Of a stretch of 64,000 nucleotides of DNA, positions 51,318 through 59,771 are shown piece by piece. A program made the translations under genes and the position numbers. Each line of letters starts with the position of its first letter. Position 1 is the first letter of the stretch. The stretch is from Paenibacillus guangzhouensis (lineage in GTDB: Bacteria > Bacillota > Bacilli > Paenibacillales > Paenibacillaceae). The notes beneath the pieces are model-generated. The model worked only from the letters and a program-made list of their open reading frames with translations, was not told the DNA's origin and made no database searches. The stretch spans positions 5,615,501 to 5,679,500 of the forward strand of contig NZ_CP045293.1 in the NCBI RefSeq assembly GCF_009363075.1. Direction: 5' to 3'.

Positions 51318-53108
51318 ATGGCGAATAGCAGAAGATTCAAGCTTACAGAGGTAGCAAGACAATTAGCGAACGTTGCGATGGGACAAGCCCATGCAGATTT
51401 GGTCATTAAGAATGGTACTTTGGTGAACGTATTATCCGGCGAACTCATCGAGCAAGTGGATGTCGCTGTCGCGGCAGGGAGAATTGCGTTCGTGGGCAAC
51501 GCAGATCACACCATTGGAGAGCAGACGCAGGTGATTGATGCCGCAGGCAGATTTATTTCCCCGGGGCTATTGGATGGCCATATGCACGTGGAGAGCACGA
51601 TGCTGTCGGTGACTGAGTTCGCAAGAGCGGCATTGTCGACAGGCACGACCGGAATTTTCATGGATCCGCATGAAATCGCGAATGTATTCGGCAGCGAGGG
51701 CGTACGCTTGATGCATGAGGAAGGACAGCAGCTTCCGCTCAAAGTCTACACGACCTTCCCATCCTGCGTTCCGGCAACCATGGATTTGGAGGATGCCGGA
51801 GCGAGCTTATCCGTCGAGGATATTCGAGCCGGGATGCAGTGGAACAACGTTGTCGGTTTGGGTGAAGTGATGAACTTCCCGGGCGTCGTGTTCGGAGATC
51901 CGCAGATGTGCGGCGAGATTGAAGCGACAATTGCAGCAGGTAAGGCGGTGACAGGGCATTTCCCAAGTGATGATAATCGCATGCTGCAAGCTTACCTGAA
52001 TGCCGGGGTGACGTCGGATCATGAGACGGTTACGCGGGAGCAAGGGCTTGAGAAGGTACGCCTCGGCATGCATTTGATGATCCGGGAAGGCTCTGCATGG
52101 CATGATGTGAAGGAAGTCATCAAGATCGTAACGGAAGATAAAGTGAATACGAGCAACATCTCGCTCGTAACCGACGATGTGAACCCGCAGACACTCGTCG
52201 AGCTGGGACATCTAAACCATGTGATTCGCCGCGCGATTGAAGAAGGGGTCGACCCGGTGACGGCGATTCAGATGGCGACGATTAACGTCGCGCGTTATTA
52301 CCGGATGGACGAAGATCTCGGCAGCATCGCCCCAGGCAAGTGCGCGGACATTCTGCTCATCGATGACCTTCGCCGTGTCGTGCCATCGACCGTCATCACG
52401 GATGGTGAGGTGATCTATGATCAGGGGCAATATACGGTGGAGTTCCCGAAATTCACCTATCCGGAGCGAATCCTGAACTCGATGAATGTGCACAGAACGC
52501 TCACGGCGGATGATTTCAAGCTGGCAAGCCGAGGAACGGCGGCGAAGACGGAAGTGAACGTGATCGGCGCGATCGAGAATAGTGCGCGGACCGAGAAGCG
52601 GAAGGCGGTTCTTCCCGTAGTCGATGGCATCATTCAGCCAGACCTGGCGCAGGATGTCATTCGTCTTGCTTGTATCGAACGTCACCATGCGACGGGCCAG
52701 ATCTCGAACGCGTTCACCCATGGCTTCCAGATCCAATCGGGTGCAGTCGCCTCAACCGTGGCGCATGACAGCCACAACTTGATCGTCATGGGCGTGAGCG
52801 AGGAAGATATGGCCTTTGCAGCGAATGAACTGGTTCGGATCGGCGGGGGGACGATCGTCGTTCGTGACGGCAAGGTACTCGCATCCGTGCTCGCGATTGC
52901 CGGGCTCATGTCCGAGAAGTCTTTGCAAGAGGTTGTAGAAGAAGTCGCACAGCTGGATGAGGCTTGGAAAACGATCGGATGTCCGTTGAATGCGCCATTC
53001 ATGACGTTCTCGCTCATTGCGCTGCCGGTGATTCCGGAGATTCGTATCACGAATCGCGGTCTGGCCGATGTGATGGAGTTCAAGCTGATTGATGTCGAAA
53101 TAGGATAA
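51318..53108 (+). CDS. adeC: Adenine deaminase
   Basis: A 596-residue metal-dependent deaminase that converts adenine to hypoxanthine in purine salvage. It has the amidohydrolase metal motif PGLLDGHMHVESTML, the family-specific MDPHEIANVFG, GHFPSDDNRMLQAYLNAGVTSDHE and DDVNPQTLVELGHLNHVIRR. The C-terminal domain carries QIQSGAVASTVAHDSHNL. Length and motifs match the family in full. I saw no purine riboswitch in the 170 bases upstream. An aldo/keto reductase gene follows after 28 bases. Confidence 0.95.
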   Translation: MANSRRFKLTEVARQLANVAMGQAHADLVIKNGTLVNVLSGELIEQVDVAVAAGRIAFVGNADHTIGEQTQVIDAAGRFISPGLLDGHMHVESTMLSVTEFARAALSTGTTGIFMDPHEIANVFGSEGVRLMHEEGQQLPLKVYTTFPSCVPATMDLEDAGASLSVEDIRAGMQWNNVVGLGEVMNFPGVVFGDPQMCGEIEATIAAGKAVTGHFPSDDNRMLQAYLNAGVTSDHETVTREQGLEKVRLGMHLMIREGSAWHDVKEVIKIVTEDKVNTSNISLVTDDVNPQTLVELGHLNHVIRRAIEEGVDPVTAIQMATINVARYYRMDEDLGSIAPGKCADILLIDDLRRVVPSTVITDGEVIYDQGQYTVEFPKFTYPERILNSMNVHRTLTADDFKLASRGTAAKTEVNVIGAIENSARTEKRKAVLPVVDGIIQPDLAQDVIRLACIERHHATGQISNAFTHGFQIQSGAVASTVAHDSHNLIVMGVSEEDMAFAANELVRIGGGTIVVRDGKVLASVLAIAGLMSEKSLQEVVEEVAQLDEAWKTIGCPLNAPFMTFSLIALPVIPEIRITNRGLADVMEFKLIDVEIG

Positions 53109-53136
53109 TGATTGAACGTAGAGAGGTGGAGGAGCT

Positions 53137-54111
53137 ATGAAATATCGTCGGCTCGGTAGAAGCGGACTCGAAGTATCGCTATTAGGACTCGGAACCAATG
53201 CCTTCGGCAAACGCGCGGATGAGGACACGTCCATTCGGATTATCCATCATGCCATCGATCGTGGCATCAACTTCATTGATACGGCCAATATTTACGCGGG
53301 TACGGAATCCGAGCGCATCATCGGCGAAGCGCTGGCAGGCAAGCGGCAGCACGTTGTGCTGGCGACGAAGGCCGGGCTCCCGACCGGGACGGGCCCGCAT
53401 TCGCGCGGCTCATCGCGGTATCACCTACAGCAGGAGCTGGAGCAGAGTCTTCGGCGTCTAAAGACGGATTATATCGACCTGTACCAGATCCATACGTTCG
53501 ACCCGAACACGCCGATCGAAGAGACGCTGCGCACGCTGGATGACTTCGTAAGCGCCGGGAAGGTGCGCTACATTGGCGCTTCCAATTATGCGGCTTGGGA
53601 GTTCATGAAGGCGCTGGGTATCAGCGATCACCAAGGTTTCGCGCGGTATGTGTCCAGTCAGACGTGTTATTCGCTGGCTGACCGTACGCCTGAGCAAGAG
53701 TTGATCCCGATGTGCCTTGATCAAGGCGTGGGATTGATTCCTTACTTCCCGCTCGCTGGCGGTATCTTAAGCGGCAAGTACCTTGCAGCGGAGCAAGCGC
53801 CGCAAGGCTCTAGAGCAGAGACGGATCCGAGCTTCAACCGATTCCTGAACGATCAGACAATTGCGTTAGGGCAGCAGGTCAGCAAGTTGGCTGCAGATCG
53901 AGGCTGTACGCCTAGCGCGCTATCGCTCGCATGGCTGATGGATCAACCGGTCGTCTCGACGGTCATTGTGGGTGCGACGAAGGTCCAACAGCTTGAGGAT
54001 AACCTGCAGAGTCTAGAAGTTAGGCTTACGCCTGAACTCACGCAATCTCTACAGGAGGTTAGCGAACCATTCCGCGAGGGCAAGCCTTTTGCCTTGTATC
54101 GCCTTTCTTAA
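53137..54111 (+). CDS. Aldo/keto reductase
   Basis: A 324-residue NADPH-dependent TIM-barrel reductase. The catalytic residues are visible: Asp in NFIDTANIYAGTESE, Tyr in the same motif, Lys in VLATKAGLP and a position equivalent to His in IDLYQIHTFDP. The phosphate-binding C-terminus is VSTVIVGATKVQQLEDN. It belongs to the YajO/YghZ-like group that reduces a range of aldehydes and ketones. AGAGGTGGAGGA precedes the ATG. It probably shares a transcript with adeC, ending at the terminator at 54134. Confidence 0.92.
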   Translation: MKYRRLGRSGLEVSLLGLGTNAFGKRADEDTSIRIIHHAIDRGINFIDTANIYAGTESERIIGEALAGKRQHVVLATKAGLPTGTGPHSRGSSRYHLQQELEQSLRRLKTDYIDLYQIHTFDPNTPIEETLRTLDDFVSAGKVRYIGASNYAAWEFMKALGISDHQGFARYVSSQTCYSLADRTPEQELIPMCLDQGVGLIPYFPLAGGILSGKYLAAEQAPQGSRAETDPSFNRFLNDQTIALGQQVSKLAADRGCTPSALSLAWLMDQPVVSTVIVGATKVQQLEDNLQSLEVRLTPELTQSLQEVSEPFREGKPFALYRLS

Positions 54112-54133
54112 TAAGCTGCGAGTTGATCGCTTC

Positions 54134-54167
54134 AAATCCCCATCTTCCAAGAGATGGGGATTTTTTT
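54134..54167 (+). terminator. Terminator after aldo/keto reductase gene
   Basis: Stem AAATCCCCATCT / AGATGGGGATTT with loop TCCAAG, T-run. Confidence 0.95.
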
Positions 54168-54178
54168 GCATCCAGGTG

Positions 54179-54220
54179 TTGACATATTGCGAATATTGTA
54201 TATAGTATATATATACACTA
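54179..54220 (+). promoter_or_regulatory. Promoter and operator of YtrA-type operon
   Basis: TTGACA (54179-54184) and TATAGT (54201-54206) with a 16-base spacer. The -10 overlaps an 18-bp near-palindrome TAGTATATATATACACTA (54203-54220, one mismatched pair). GntR/YtrA regulators bind such AT-rich dyads. Confidence 0.75.
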
Positions 54221-54259
54221 TTTACTTGATGAACACACATCAATGATCGGAGGTAGATA

Positions 54260-54643
54260 ATGAACATCATCATATCTCACGCATCTGAAGATCCGATTTA
54301 CATCCAGATTGTAAATCAGATTCGACATAGTATATTGAACGGCGAGATGAAGGCCGGAGATAGTCTCCCGTCCATCCGTCAGCTTGCCAAGGATTTGCAA
54401 GTGAGTGTGATTACGACGAAGCGCGTGTACGAAGAGCTGGAGAAGGAGAAGTTGATCGACTCGGTCGTCGGCAAAGGCTCATTCGTCTCGGGCGCCAACA
54501 TGGAGTTCATCCGGGAACAGCGCATGAAGCTGCTCGAGGACAAGATGCTCGAAGTGATCCGGGAGAGCCGTGATCTGAACATGAGCGAGGAAGACGTTAT
54601 CAATCATTTGAAGTTGTTGTTCGAGGAGGAACAGACATCATGA
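54260..54643 (+). CDS. GntR/YtrA-subfamily transcriptional regulator
   Basis: A 127-residue regulator with an N-terminal GntR winged helix (DPIYIQIVNQIRHSILNGEMKAGDSLPSIRQLAKDLQVSVITTKRVYEEL) and a short ~45-residue helical tail for dimerisation, as in the YtrA subfamily. These repress ABC transporter operons and respond to wall-active antibiotics in B. subtilis. GGAGG precedes the ATG. The stop overlaps the next start by 4 bases. The near-palindrome over the -10 is the likely operator. Confidence 0.92.
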   Translation: MNIIISHASEDPIYIQIVNQIRHSILNGEMKAGDSLPSIRQLAKDLQVSVITTKRVYEELEKEKLIDSVVGKGSFVSGANMEFIREQRMKLLEDKMLEVIRESRDLNMSEEDVINHLKLLFEEEQTS

Positions 54644-55506
54644 ATGCCATAGAAGTACGTAACTTAAGCAAGTCCTATTCCCAATTTTCCGTTGATAATA
54701 TATCTCTTGATATCAAGAAAGGTTATATCACGGGTCTGATCGGACCGAACGGCGCAGGGAAGAGCACGCTGATCAAGATGATGCTCGGCATCGTTCGTCC
54801 GTCGGCGGGAAGTATCCGCATGCTCGGCGCTGAGATGCCAAGCGAGGAGATTACGATTAAGCAAAGCGTAGGGATTGTCTCCGATGATTGTTTCTATTAC
54901 GAGCACTTATCTCTGAAGGATATGAAGAAAGTGATCGCACCTTTCTACACGAAATGGAATGAAGCGAAATTCAACCGATATATGGAGCAGTTCGAGTTGT
55001 CTCCGATGAAGAAGATCAAAGAGTTGTCCAAAGGGATGAAGATCAAGTTCGCCCTGGCGATTGCCTTGTCGCATGAGGCTGAGCTGCTCATTATGGATGA
55101 GCCTACCTCGGGACTTGATCCCGTATTCCGCAGAGAGCTATTGGATCTGCTGGCTGAAATCATGCAGGATGAGCGGAATACGATTCTATTCTCGACGCAT
55201 ATCACGACTGATCTGGATCGTATTGCAGATTACATTGCCTTCGTTAACCGCGGCAAGCTTGTGTTCAACGATGTGAAAGACGATGTATTGGACCGTTATG
55301 CGATCGTCAAAGGCAGCCAAGACCTGCTCGATGCAGATATTCGGGCCAAATTCATCGGTCTTCGCGAGACATCGGTAGGGTTCGAAGGACTTGTTGACGA
55401 TCGCAAGCAAGCCCAAGAGCTGTTCGGCAGTTATGCCATCCTTGAAACACCGTCGTTAGAAGACATCATGTACTACACCGCTAAGGGAGGTCCTATCTAT
55501 GCTTAA
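54640..55506 (+). CDS. ABC transporter ATP-binding protein
   Basis: A 288-residue ATPase of the YtrB/BcrA-like group: Walker A is IGPNGAGKSTLIKMML, the signature ELSKGMKIKFALAIALS, Walker B LLIMDEPTSGLDP, and the switch is FSTHITTDLD. The ~70-residue C-terminal part (VKGSQDLLDADIRAKFIGLRE) is typical of the group. It overlaps the regulator gene by 4 bases and the permease gene by 8, so the three are translationally coupled. Confidence 0.93.
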   Translation: MNAIEVRNLSKSYSQFSVDNISLDIKKGYITGLIGPNGAGKSTLIKMMLGIVRPSAGSIRMLGAEMPSEEITIKQSVGIVSDDCFYYEHLSLKDMKKVIAPFYTKWNEAKFNRYMEQFELSPMKKIKELSKGMKIKFALAIALSHEAELLIMDEPTSGLDPVFRRELLDLLAEIMQDERNTILFSTHITTDLDRIADYIAFVNRGKLVFNDVKDDVLDRYAIVKGSQDLLDADIRAKFIGLRETSVGFEGLVDDRKQAQELFGSYAILETPSLEDIMYYTAKGGPIYA

Positions 55507-56131
55507 CCTGATTCGTAAAGATTTCATCGTCATGAAGAGTTCGTTAGGACTTATCCCTCTCTATTTCGTGATTTTTAGCATGGTTCTCATATCCAATACG
55601 ATGTCAGCTTACTTCCTGGTCGCTGTCTATACGGCTTTCACCACGTTGATGATGAGCACGGGTGCGGATGTGAAGAACGATAATCATGCATTTCTCATTA
55701 CGATGCCGATGAACCGGGCGCAAATGGTGAAGTCAAAGTATGTCACAGCGGTTCTGTATACGGGAGTTGCAGCGATTGCTTGCTATATTTTCTACACTAT
55801 AGTTCGTTACGTGAAGCCAAGTCTGGGCATGCCCGCTTATTCGATGGGACAATTCCTGGCATCGATCGGAATTTCATTGGTGTTCGTCTCCATCTACTTG
55901 CCGCTGTTCTACTGGCTTAGCAAAAAAGGCATGGCGATCATCAACATGGTCTTCATGATTATACTGATTGGACTAACGCCATTTATAAACATTGGGACGT
56001 ACCTGATGCATAAACAGAATGCCGGTTCAATCGACAATATGAGCGTTGTGCTTATCGGATTAGGCGTCGTGCTTCTATTCATTGCTTCCTACTTCTTAGC
56101 TAAATACTTGTTCAACAGAAAGGATTTATAA
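55499..56131 (+). CDS. ABC-2 type membrane permease
   Basis: A 210-residue protein with six predicted membrane helices and the ABC2_membrane_5 start NLIRKDFIVMKSSLG. It carries the short block NDNHAFLITMPMNRAQMVKSKYV, common to YtrC/YtrD-like and BcrB-like permeases. With the preceding ATPase it forms an export or sensing complex. The esterase-family gene starts 5 bases after its stop codon. Confidence 0.88.
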   Translation: MLNLIRKDFIVMKSSLGLIPLYFVIFSMVLISNTMSAYFLVAVYTAFTTLMMSTGADVKNDNHAFLITMPMNRAQMVKSKYVTAVLYTGVAAIACYIFYTIVRYVKPSLGMPAYSMGQFLASIGISLVFVSIYLPLFYWLSKKGMAIINMVFMIILIGLTPFINIGTYLMHKQNAGSIDNMSVVLIGLGVVLLFIASYFLAKYLFNRKDL

Positions 56132-56136
56132 TTACG

Positions 56137-57513
56137 ATGAAAACATCATTTGCAAACATCATGAAATTTACGGCGATTTGCGCCATGGTTACATCGATTG
56201 GTCTTACTTCCACGTTCGGTTCAGCATCCGCAGCTCCAGCAGCGAAGCCGCTGCCTGTGAAGGCCAATGCCATTCAGACAATTGAATTTAAGACGGATGA
56301 CAAGTTCGAAGACCTGAAATTTCTCAAGAAAGCAATTGGCGATAAACGAATCGTCATGCTCGGCGAGAGTTCGCACGGTGCGGCGGAGTTCAATAAGTCA
56401 AAAGCGAGAATGGTGCAATTTTTACATAAAGAAATGGGCTTTAACGTCCTTGCCTTCGAATCGGGACTCGGGGACGCGAGCGGTACTTATGCAGGGATCT
56501 CGAAGCTGACAGCTGAAGAAACACTGCGCAAATCGATCTATCCGGTATGGCATGCGAAGGAAATGGTACCGCTGTACGATTATATTAAGCAGCAATCGAC
56601 GACGAAGCAGCCTTTGATCCTGACGGGATTCGATATGCAGCCAAATGGTGCTTTCGGCCGGTTCATGGAAACATGGTTCGCGCCAATCGATAAAGCATTT
56701 GCGGAAGAAGCAAAGACGCTTGAGAACAAGCTAACCGATATCTATTTCAACATCGATTGGGATCAAAAGGATTGGGATAAAGACTATGCATATGTGCTGG
56801 ACGGTTATACGAAAATCCAGAAGTTTATAGCAGCGCACGAAGCGGAATTGCAGAAAGATTTCCCGAATGATAAGACGATTCTGCCAATTATGAAACGTGT
56901 CATCTCGGATCGCATCTATATGATTCAGAATGTACTTAAGGCACAAGTAGCTTACAACAATCTCACGGTGGAGAATTATGTGGTCTCGACGAGCCTGCGC
57001 GAGAATGTCGCTTACCTGCGTGATGAGATGATGGCGAACACGTTAACATGGCTGGTGGACCATGTCTACAAGGATCAGAAAGTCATCGTATGGGGCCATA
57101 ACTATCACCTTCGGAAGAACAATTCCGTGATGGCTTCGCCGGTTCAGCTTCACCTGTACGAAGGCGGTTCGGTACCGAACATGGGGGAACTGATGTCTTC
57201 GCGCTTGAAACAGCAATCATACACGATCGGTCTATTCATGTACGGAGGGGCAACAGGAGCGAATAATGATGGGTCAGCAATGCCAGTGAACGCGGAGATG
57301 GGTCCGAATAGCTTGGAGACGATCTTGAAAGGCGCAGGGAAACCGTACGCATTCTTTGATCTAACTTCAGCAGACAACAAGGAATGGAAGAATAGTATGC
57401 ATACCGGCCTGTATTGGGGCATGCTCGAAGAGCCGTTCGTGCCAAGCGAGCAGTATGATGGGATATTATTTATCGAGAAGACGACACCGTCGGCATATTT
57501 ACCGAAGAAATAA
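56137..57513 (+). CDS. Secreted erythromycin-esterase-family protein
   Basis: A 458-residue exported protein. The signal peptide covers residues ~1-32 (ends GSASA-AP). The EreA/EreB fold has the catalytic region RIVMLGESSHGAAEFNKSKARMVQFLHKEMGFNVLAFE, a second motif VIVWGHNYHLRKN with the conserved His, and EEPFVPSEQYDGILFIE at the end. Known Ere enzymes hydrolyse the macrolactone of erythromycin inside the cell; homologues such as B. subtilis YbfO are exported and of unknown substrate. It is the last gene of the YtrA-type operon, with 5 bases between it and the permease. Confidence 0.88.
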   Translation: MKTSFANIMKFTAICAMVTSIGLTSTFGSASAAPAAKPLPVKANAIQTIEFKTDDKFEDLKFLKKAIGDKRIVMLGESSHGAAEFNKSKARMVQFLHKEMGFNVLAFESGLGDASGTYAGISKLTAEETLRKSIYPVWHAKEMVPLYDYIKQQSTTKQPLILTGFDMQPNGAFGRFMETWFAPIDKAFAEEAKTLENKLTDIYFNIDWDQKDWDKDYAYVLDGYTKIQKFIAAHEAELQKDFPNDKTILPIMKRVISDRIYMIQNVLKAQVAYNNLTVENYVVSTSLRENVAYLRDEMMANTLTWLVDHVYKDQKVIVWGHNYHLRKNNSVMASPVQLHLYEGGSVPNMGELMSSRLKQQSYTIGLFMYGGATGANNDGSAMPVNAEMGPNSLETILKGAGKPYAFFDLTSADNKEWKNSMHTGLYWGMLEEPFVPSEQYDGILFIEKTTPSAYLPKK

Positions 57514-57520
57514 TACAAGG

Positions 57521-57550
57521 AGCCCCGCTTCGTTACGAAGTCGGGGCTTT
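57521..57550 (+). terminator. Terminator of YtrA-type operon
   Basis: Stem AGCCCCG-CTTCG / CGAAG-T-CGGGGCT with loop TTA, then TTTCAT; the T-run is short. Confidence 0.8.
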
Positions 57551-57573
57551 CATATGTCATGCTGCATGGTAAT

Positions 57574-58053
57574 CTACTTCATGATCGCGTCCATGGCTTC
57601 TTTATATTGTTCGTACAGCGGCTTCCATACTTTCTCACGTGACCCGAAGTTTCGTCCATCCAGCAGGGATGCAATGACGTCGAGGCAGACATGCCATCCG
57701 GCGAGGTCTCTCGGCGTATGTGGCGTTGGCCGTTGAATCGTCTCCTTCATCACGAGCAGGCAGCCTTCCTGCGCAGGATACAATTCGAATCGAACAGCAT
57801 CTTCACCCCACGTGAACGCTAGTACGGCGTTATGCTCGAGTGAGGTAATTGTCATTTCCTCAAATGTACCGTTCTGCATGTCGAATAGGATTCGCCCGCC
57901 TTCGCGAAGGGAGTCTACGCGCAGCTCAGAGAACCATTGCTGCAACTTCTCGTTGTCGGTCAAATAAGCCCATACGGCTTCAACGGGATGCAGTAAATGG
58001 CGGCGGAATTCTGCAATGTAGCCTTCTCCAGCGGGTTTAATGATTGCTAGCAT
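57574..58053 (-). CDS. AHSA1/SRPBCC-family protein
   Basis: A 159-residue helix-grip protein of the activator-of-Hsp90-homologue group: AEFRRHLLHPVEAVWAYLTDNEKLQQWFSE, the strand LREGGRILFDM, and a C-terminal helix DLAGWHVCLDVIASLLDG. These bind hydrophobic ligands in a central cavity; function is unknown. AAGGAGG lies 6 bases before the ATG at 58053. It probably follows the histidyl-tRNA synthetase gene on the same transcript, since no terminator lies between them. Confidence 0.88.
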   Translation of the reverse strand: MLAIIKPAGEGYIAEFRRHLLHPVEAVWAYLTDNEKLQQWFSELRVDSLREGGRILFDMQNGTFEEMTITSLEHNAVLAFTWGEDAVRFELYPAQEGCLLVMKETIQRPTPHTPRDLAGWHVCLDVIASLLDGRNFGSREKVWKPLYEQYKEAMDAIMK

Positions 58054-58109
58054 GTCTCATTCCTCCTTCATAACATTCCTATGATTGATTGTATACTACG
58101 CTAAGATGA

Positions 58110-59420
58110 TCATGCCATACCGAAAATTCGAGCGTCTAGATTGTGTTCGATGCGGTAGAGGGCTTCGTCTGGCGTGACGACGGATTCGGTCATTTCCTGC
58201 ATGTCTTTGAGGCGCACCTTCCCGGCACGTGCTTCATCTTCACCCATCAATAGGACGTAGCGAATGCCTTGGGATGAAGCCGACGCGAGTGATTTCTTCA
58301 ACTTGCGCTTCATGAACTCAGTTCGAGTACGAATGCCGTTCGATCGAAGCTCGGCTGCGATTTTTAATGCCTCATGAGCGGTATCCCCAATGGGGATGAT
58401 GAGCACGGCGGCGGTCGGTACAACGGGATTCACGCGATGCTGAATCAGCTCCATGATCGATTCCATCCCAAAAGAAAGCCCCACCGTAGGATAGTCCATG
58501 TCATTCTGCCCGATGAGCTGACCGATGATCGCATCGTACCTCCCTCCAGCACCTAAGCTTGAGGGGTATGACAGGGTTGCGTCGTAAATCTCATAGACCG
58601 TGCCGGTGTAGAACGATAGGCCCCGGGAAAGGAAAGGGTCGAAAGGGCATTCTTGCGATAGTCCCAGCGATTGGATGAGGGATTGTAGAGCTTGGACTTC
58701 CATCGTCCCAGGGCGTTCTTCAAGTCCTTCGTACCTCGAACATACTTCGTCAAAGGTGCTGTTCTTCATCGCAGCGAATGCAAGGATCGCATCGATCACC
58801 TGTGAGTTCAGTCCCTTGGTATTCAGCTCTTCCTGTATGCCGGTCAGGCCGATTTTCTCGATTTTGTCGAGCGTCAGCATCACCGAGAGCATTTCCTGGG
58901 AGGGCACGCCTATGGATTCAAGTAGTTCCCCTAGAAACCGCCGATTATTCCATCGTATCTTCACCGGGATATCCAACCTGCGGAACGCTTCAATCGCAAG
59001 CTGCATCAATTCTGCCTCAGCCTCGGGGCCTTGAATGCCCACCACATCGACATCGCACTGTTGAAACTCACGCAGACGTCCACGTTTTACCGGGCCATCG
59101 CGGAAGACTTTACCCATTTCATATCGTTTGATCGGCAGACTAATACTTGGATTCATGGCGATCAGCTTCGCAAAAGGGATGGTTAAATCATATCGTAGTC
59201 CCAGCTGCCGCATCCCTTGGTCTGTGAGTTGATACATTTCCTTGATGATTTCATTCCCGCCTGCATATTTCGATGTCAATAGCTCGAGTTCATTCAGAAT
59301 GGTCGTATTCGTGCCTTCGAAATCATACAGTTCAAACACGTCCTGAAGTGTGACTTGAATGTTGTGCCGAAGCGCTTGCTCTTGTCCCCAGAAATCATAA
59401 GTTCCTTTTACGTTTTGCAT
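58110..59420 (-). CDS. hisS: Histidyl-tRNA synthetase
   Basis: A 436-residue class II synthetase that charges tRNA-His. The catalytic domain has KGTYDFWGQEQALRHNI, motif 2 YEMGKVFRDGPVKRGRLREFQQCDVDVVG, the histidine-binding motif FLSRGLSFYTGTVYE, and motif 3 PTVGLSFGMESIMEL. The anticodon-binding domain at about 335-430 has VLIIPIGDTAHEALKIAAELRSNGIRTR. Because that domain is present it is not HisZ. Motifs differ from the usual Bacillus enzyme (for example FRDGPVKRGRLREF), so this may be a second, alternative HisRS. The start at 59420 follows GAAGGGA by about 11 bases. A leader-peptide attenuator precedes it. Confidence 0.9.
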   Translation of the reverse strand: MQNVKGTYDFWGQEQALRHNIQVTLQDVFELYDFEGTNTTILNELELLTSKYAGGNEIIKEMYQLTDQGMRQLGLRYDLTIPFAKLIAMNPSISLPIKRYEMGKVFRDGPVKRGRLREFQQCDVDVVGIQGPEAEAELMQLAIEAFRRLDIPVKIRWNNRRFLGELLESIGVPSQEMLSVMLTLDKIEKIGLTGIQEELNTKGLNSQVIDAILAFAAMKNSTFDEVCSRYEGLEERPGTMEVQALQSLIQSLGLSQECPFDPFLSRGLSFYTGTVYEIYDATLSYPSSLGAGGRYDAIIGQLIGQNDMDYPTVGLSFGMESIMELIQHRVNPVVPTAAVLIIPIGDTAHEALKIAAELRSNGIRTRTEFMKRKLKKSLASASSQGIRYVLLMGEDEARAGKVRLKDMQEMTESVVTPDEALYRIEHNLDARIFGMA

Positions 59421-59451
59421 GATCTTCAATCCCTTCTCTGATCGATAAAAT

Positions 59452-59557
59452 AAAAAACGCGCCGGACCCATAGGTCCTGCGCGCTTCGATATGCCGCAGG
59501 TGGGCCAACGCGAATAGCGTTAGCCCACCCTGAAATTTCGATCAGGTGTGCTAACGC
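59452..59557 (-). promoter_or_regulatory. Transcription attenuator of hisS: mutually exclusive hairpins and terminator
   Basis: Read on the minus strand. Segment 1 (59557-59542: GCGTTAGC-A-CACCTGA) can pair with segment 2 (59533-59517: TCAGGGTG-G-GCTAACGC). Segment 2 can instead pair with segment 3 (59511-59498: GCGTTGGCCCACCT), because segments 1 and 3 are near copies. The last part of segment 3 (CCTGCG, 59500-59495) can pair with CGCAGG (59481-59476) inside the terminator's left arm. The terminator (59483-59458, core GGACC / GGTCC and CGCGC / GGCGCG) ends in six T at 59457-59452, 30 bases before hisS. Confidence 0.82.
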
Positions 59558-59601
59558 CGTTTGTAATGATGAAGTTGACTATTCCATTGGATCGTAACCA
59601 T
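59551..59601 (-). CDS. hisS leader peptide (16 residues, two adjacent His)
   Basis: A short frame MVTIQWNSQLHHYKRR with a strong ribosome site (GAAGGAG, 59617-59611) at ideal spacing (9 bases) and a start about 28 bases after the predicted transcription start. Two consecutive His codons (59571-59566) lie four codons before the stop. The stop codon is inside segment 1 of the attenuator. A ribosome held at the His codons would leave segment 1 largely free; a ribosome at the stop would cover it. Confidence 0.8.
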   Translation of the reverse strand: MVTIQWNSQLHHYKRR

Positions 59602-59635
59602 GGTGATGATCTCCTTCAGAACGTGATTTAGAACG

Positions 59636-59664
59636 ATTATAGAGGATTCGCCACAGACATTCAA
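59636..59664 (-). promoter_or_regulatory. SigA promoter of hisS leader
   Basis: On the minus strand TTGAAT (59664-59659) and TATAAT (59641-59636) with a 17-base spacer; predicted start near 59629. Confidence 0.85.
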
Positions 59665-59708
59665 GGGCTGTTTTCATCGTCCGCTAACCCGGCAATGAGA
59701 ACAGCCCT
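59664..59708 (-). terminator. Inverted repeat between chemoreceptor gene and hisS promoter
   Basis: Arms AGGGCTGTTTTCAT and ATGAGAACAGCCCT (one mismatch) with a 17-base loop. It lies after the chemoreceptor stop codon and is probably its terminator, although no T-run follows. Confidence 0.55.
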
Positions 59709-59771
59709 CTGATTCTAACCTTATTATCTCTTTAGTTTATATTTTATATAGATGTTCTCCTCAAAAGAAAG

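Noticed and set aside
59452-59640. T-box riboswitch in front of hisS
   Set aside because: The stretch AGGGTGGGCTAACGC resembles the start of a T-box (AGGGTGGNACCGCG) but lacks the ACCGCG part. The transcript between the promoter and the terminator (~180 bases) holds a translated leader peptide and no stem I with a specifier loop that I can fold.
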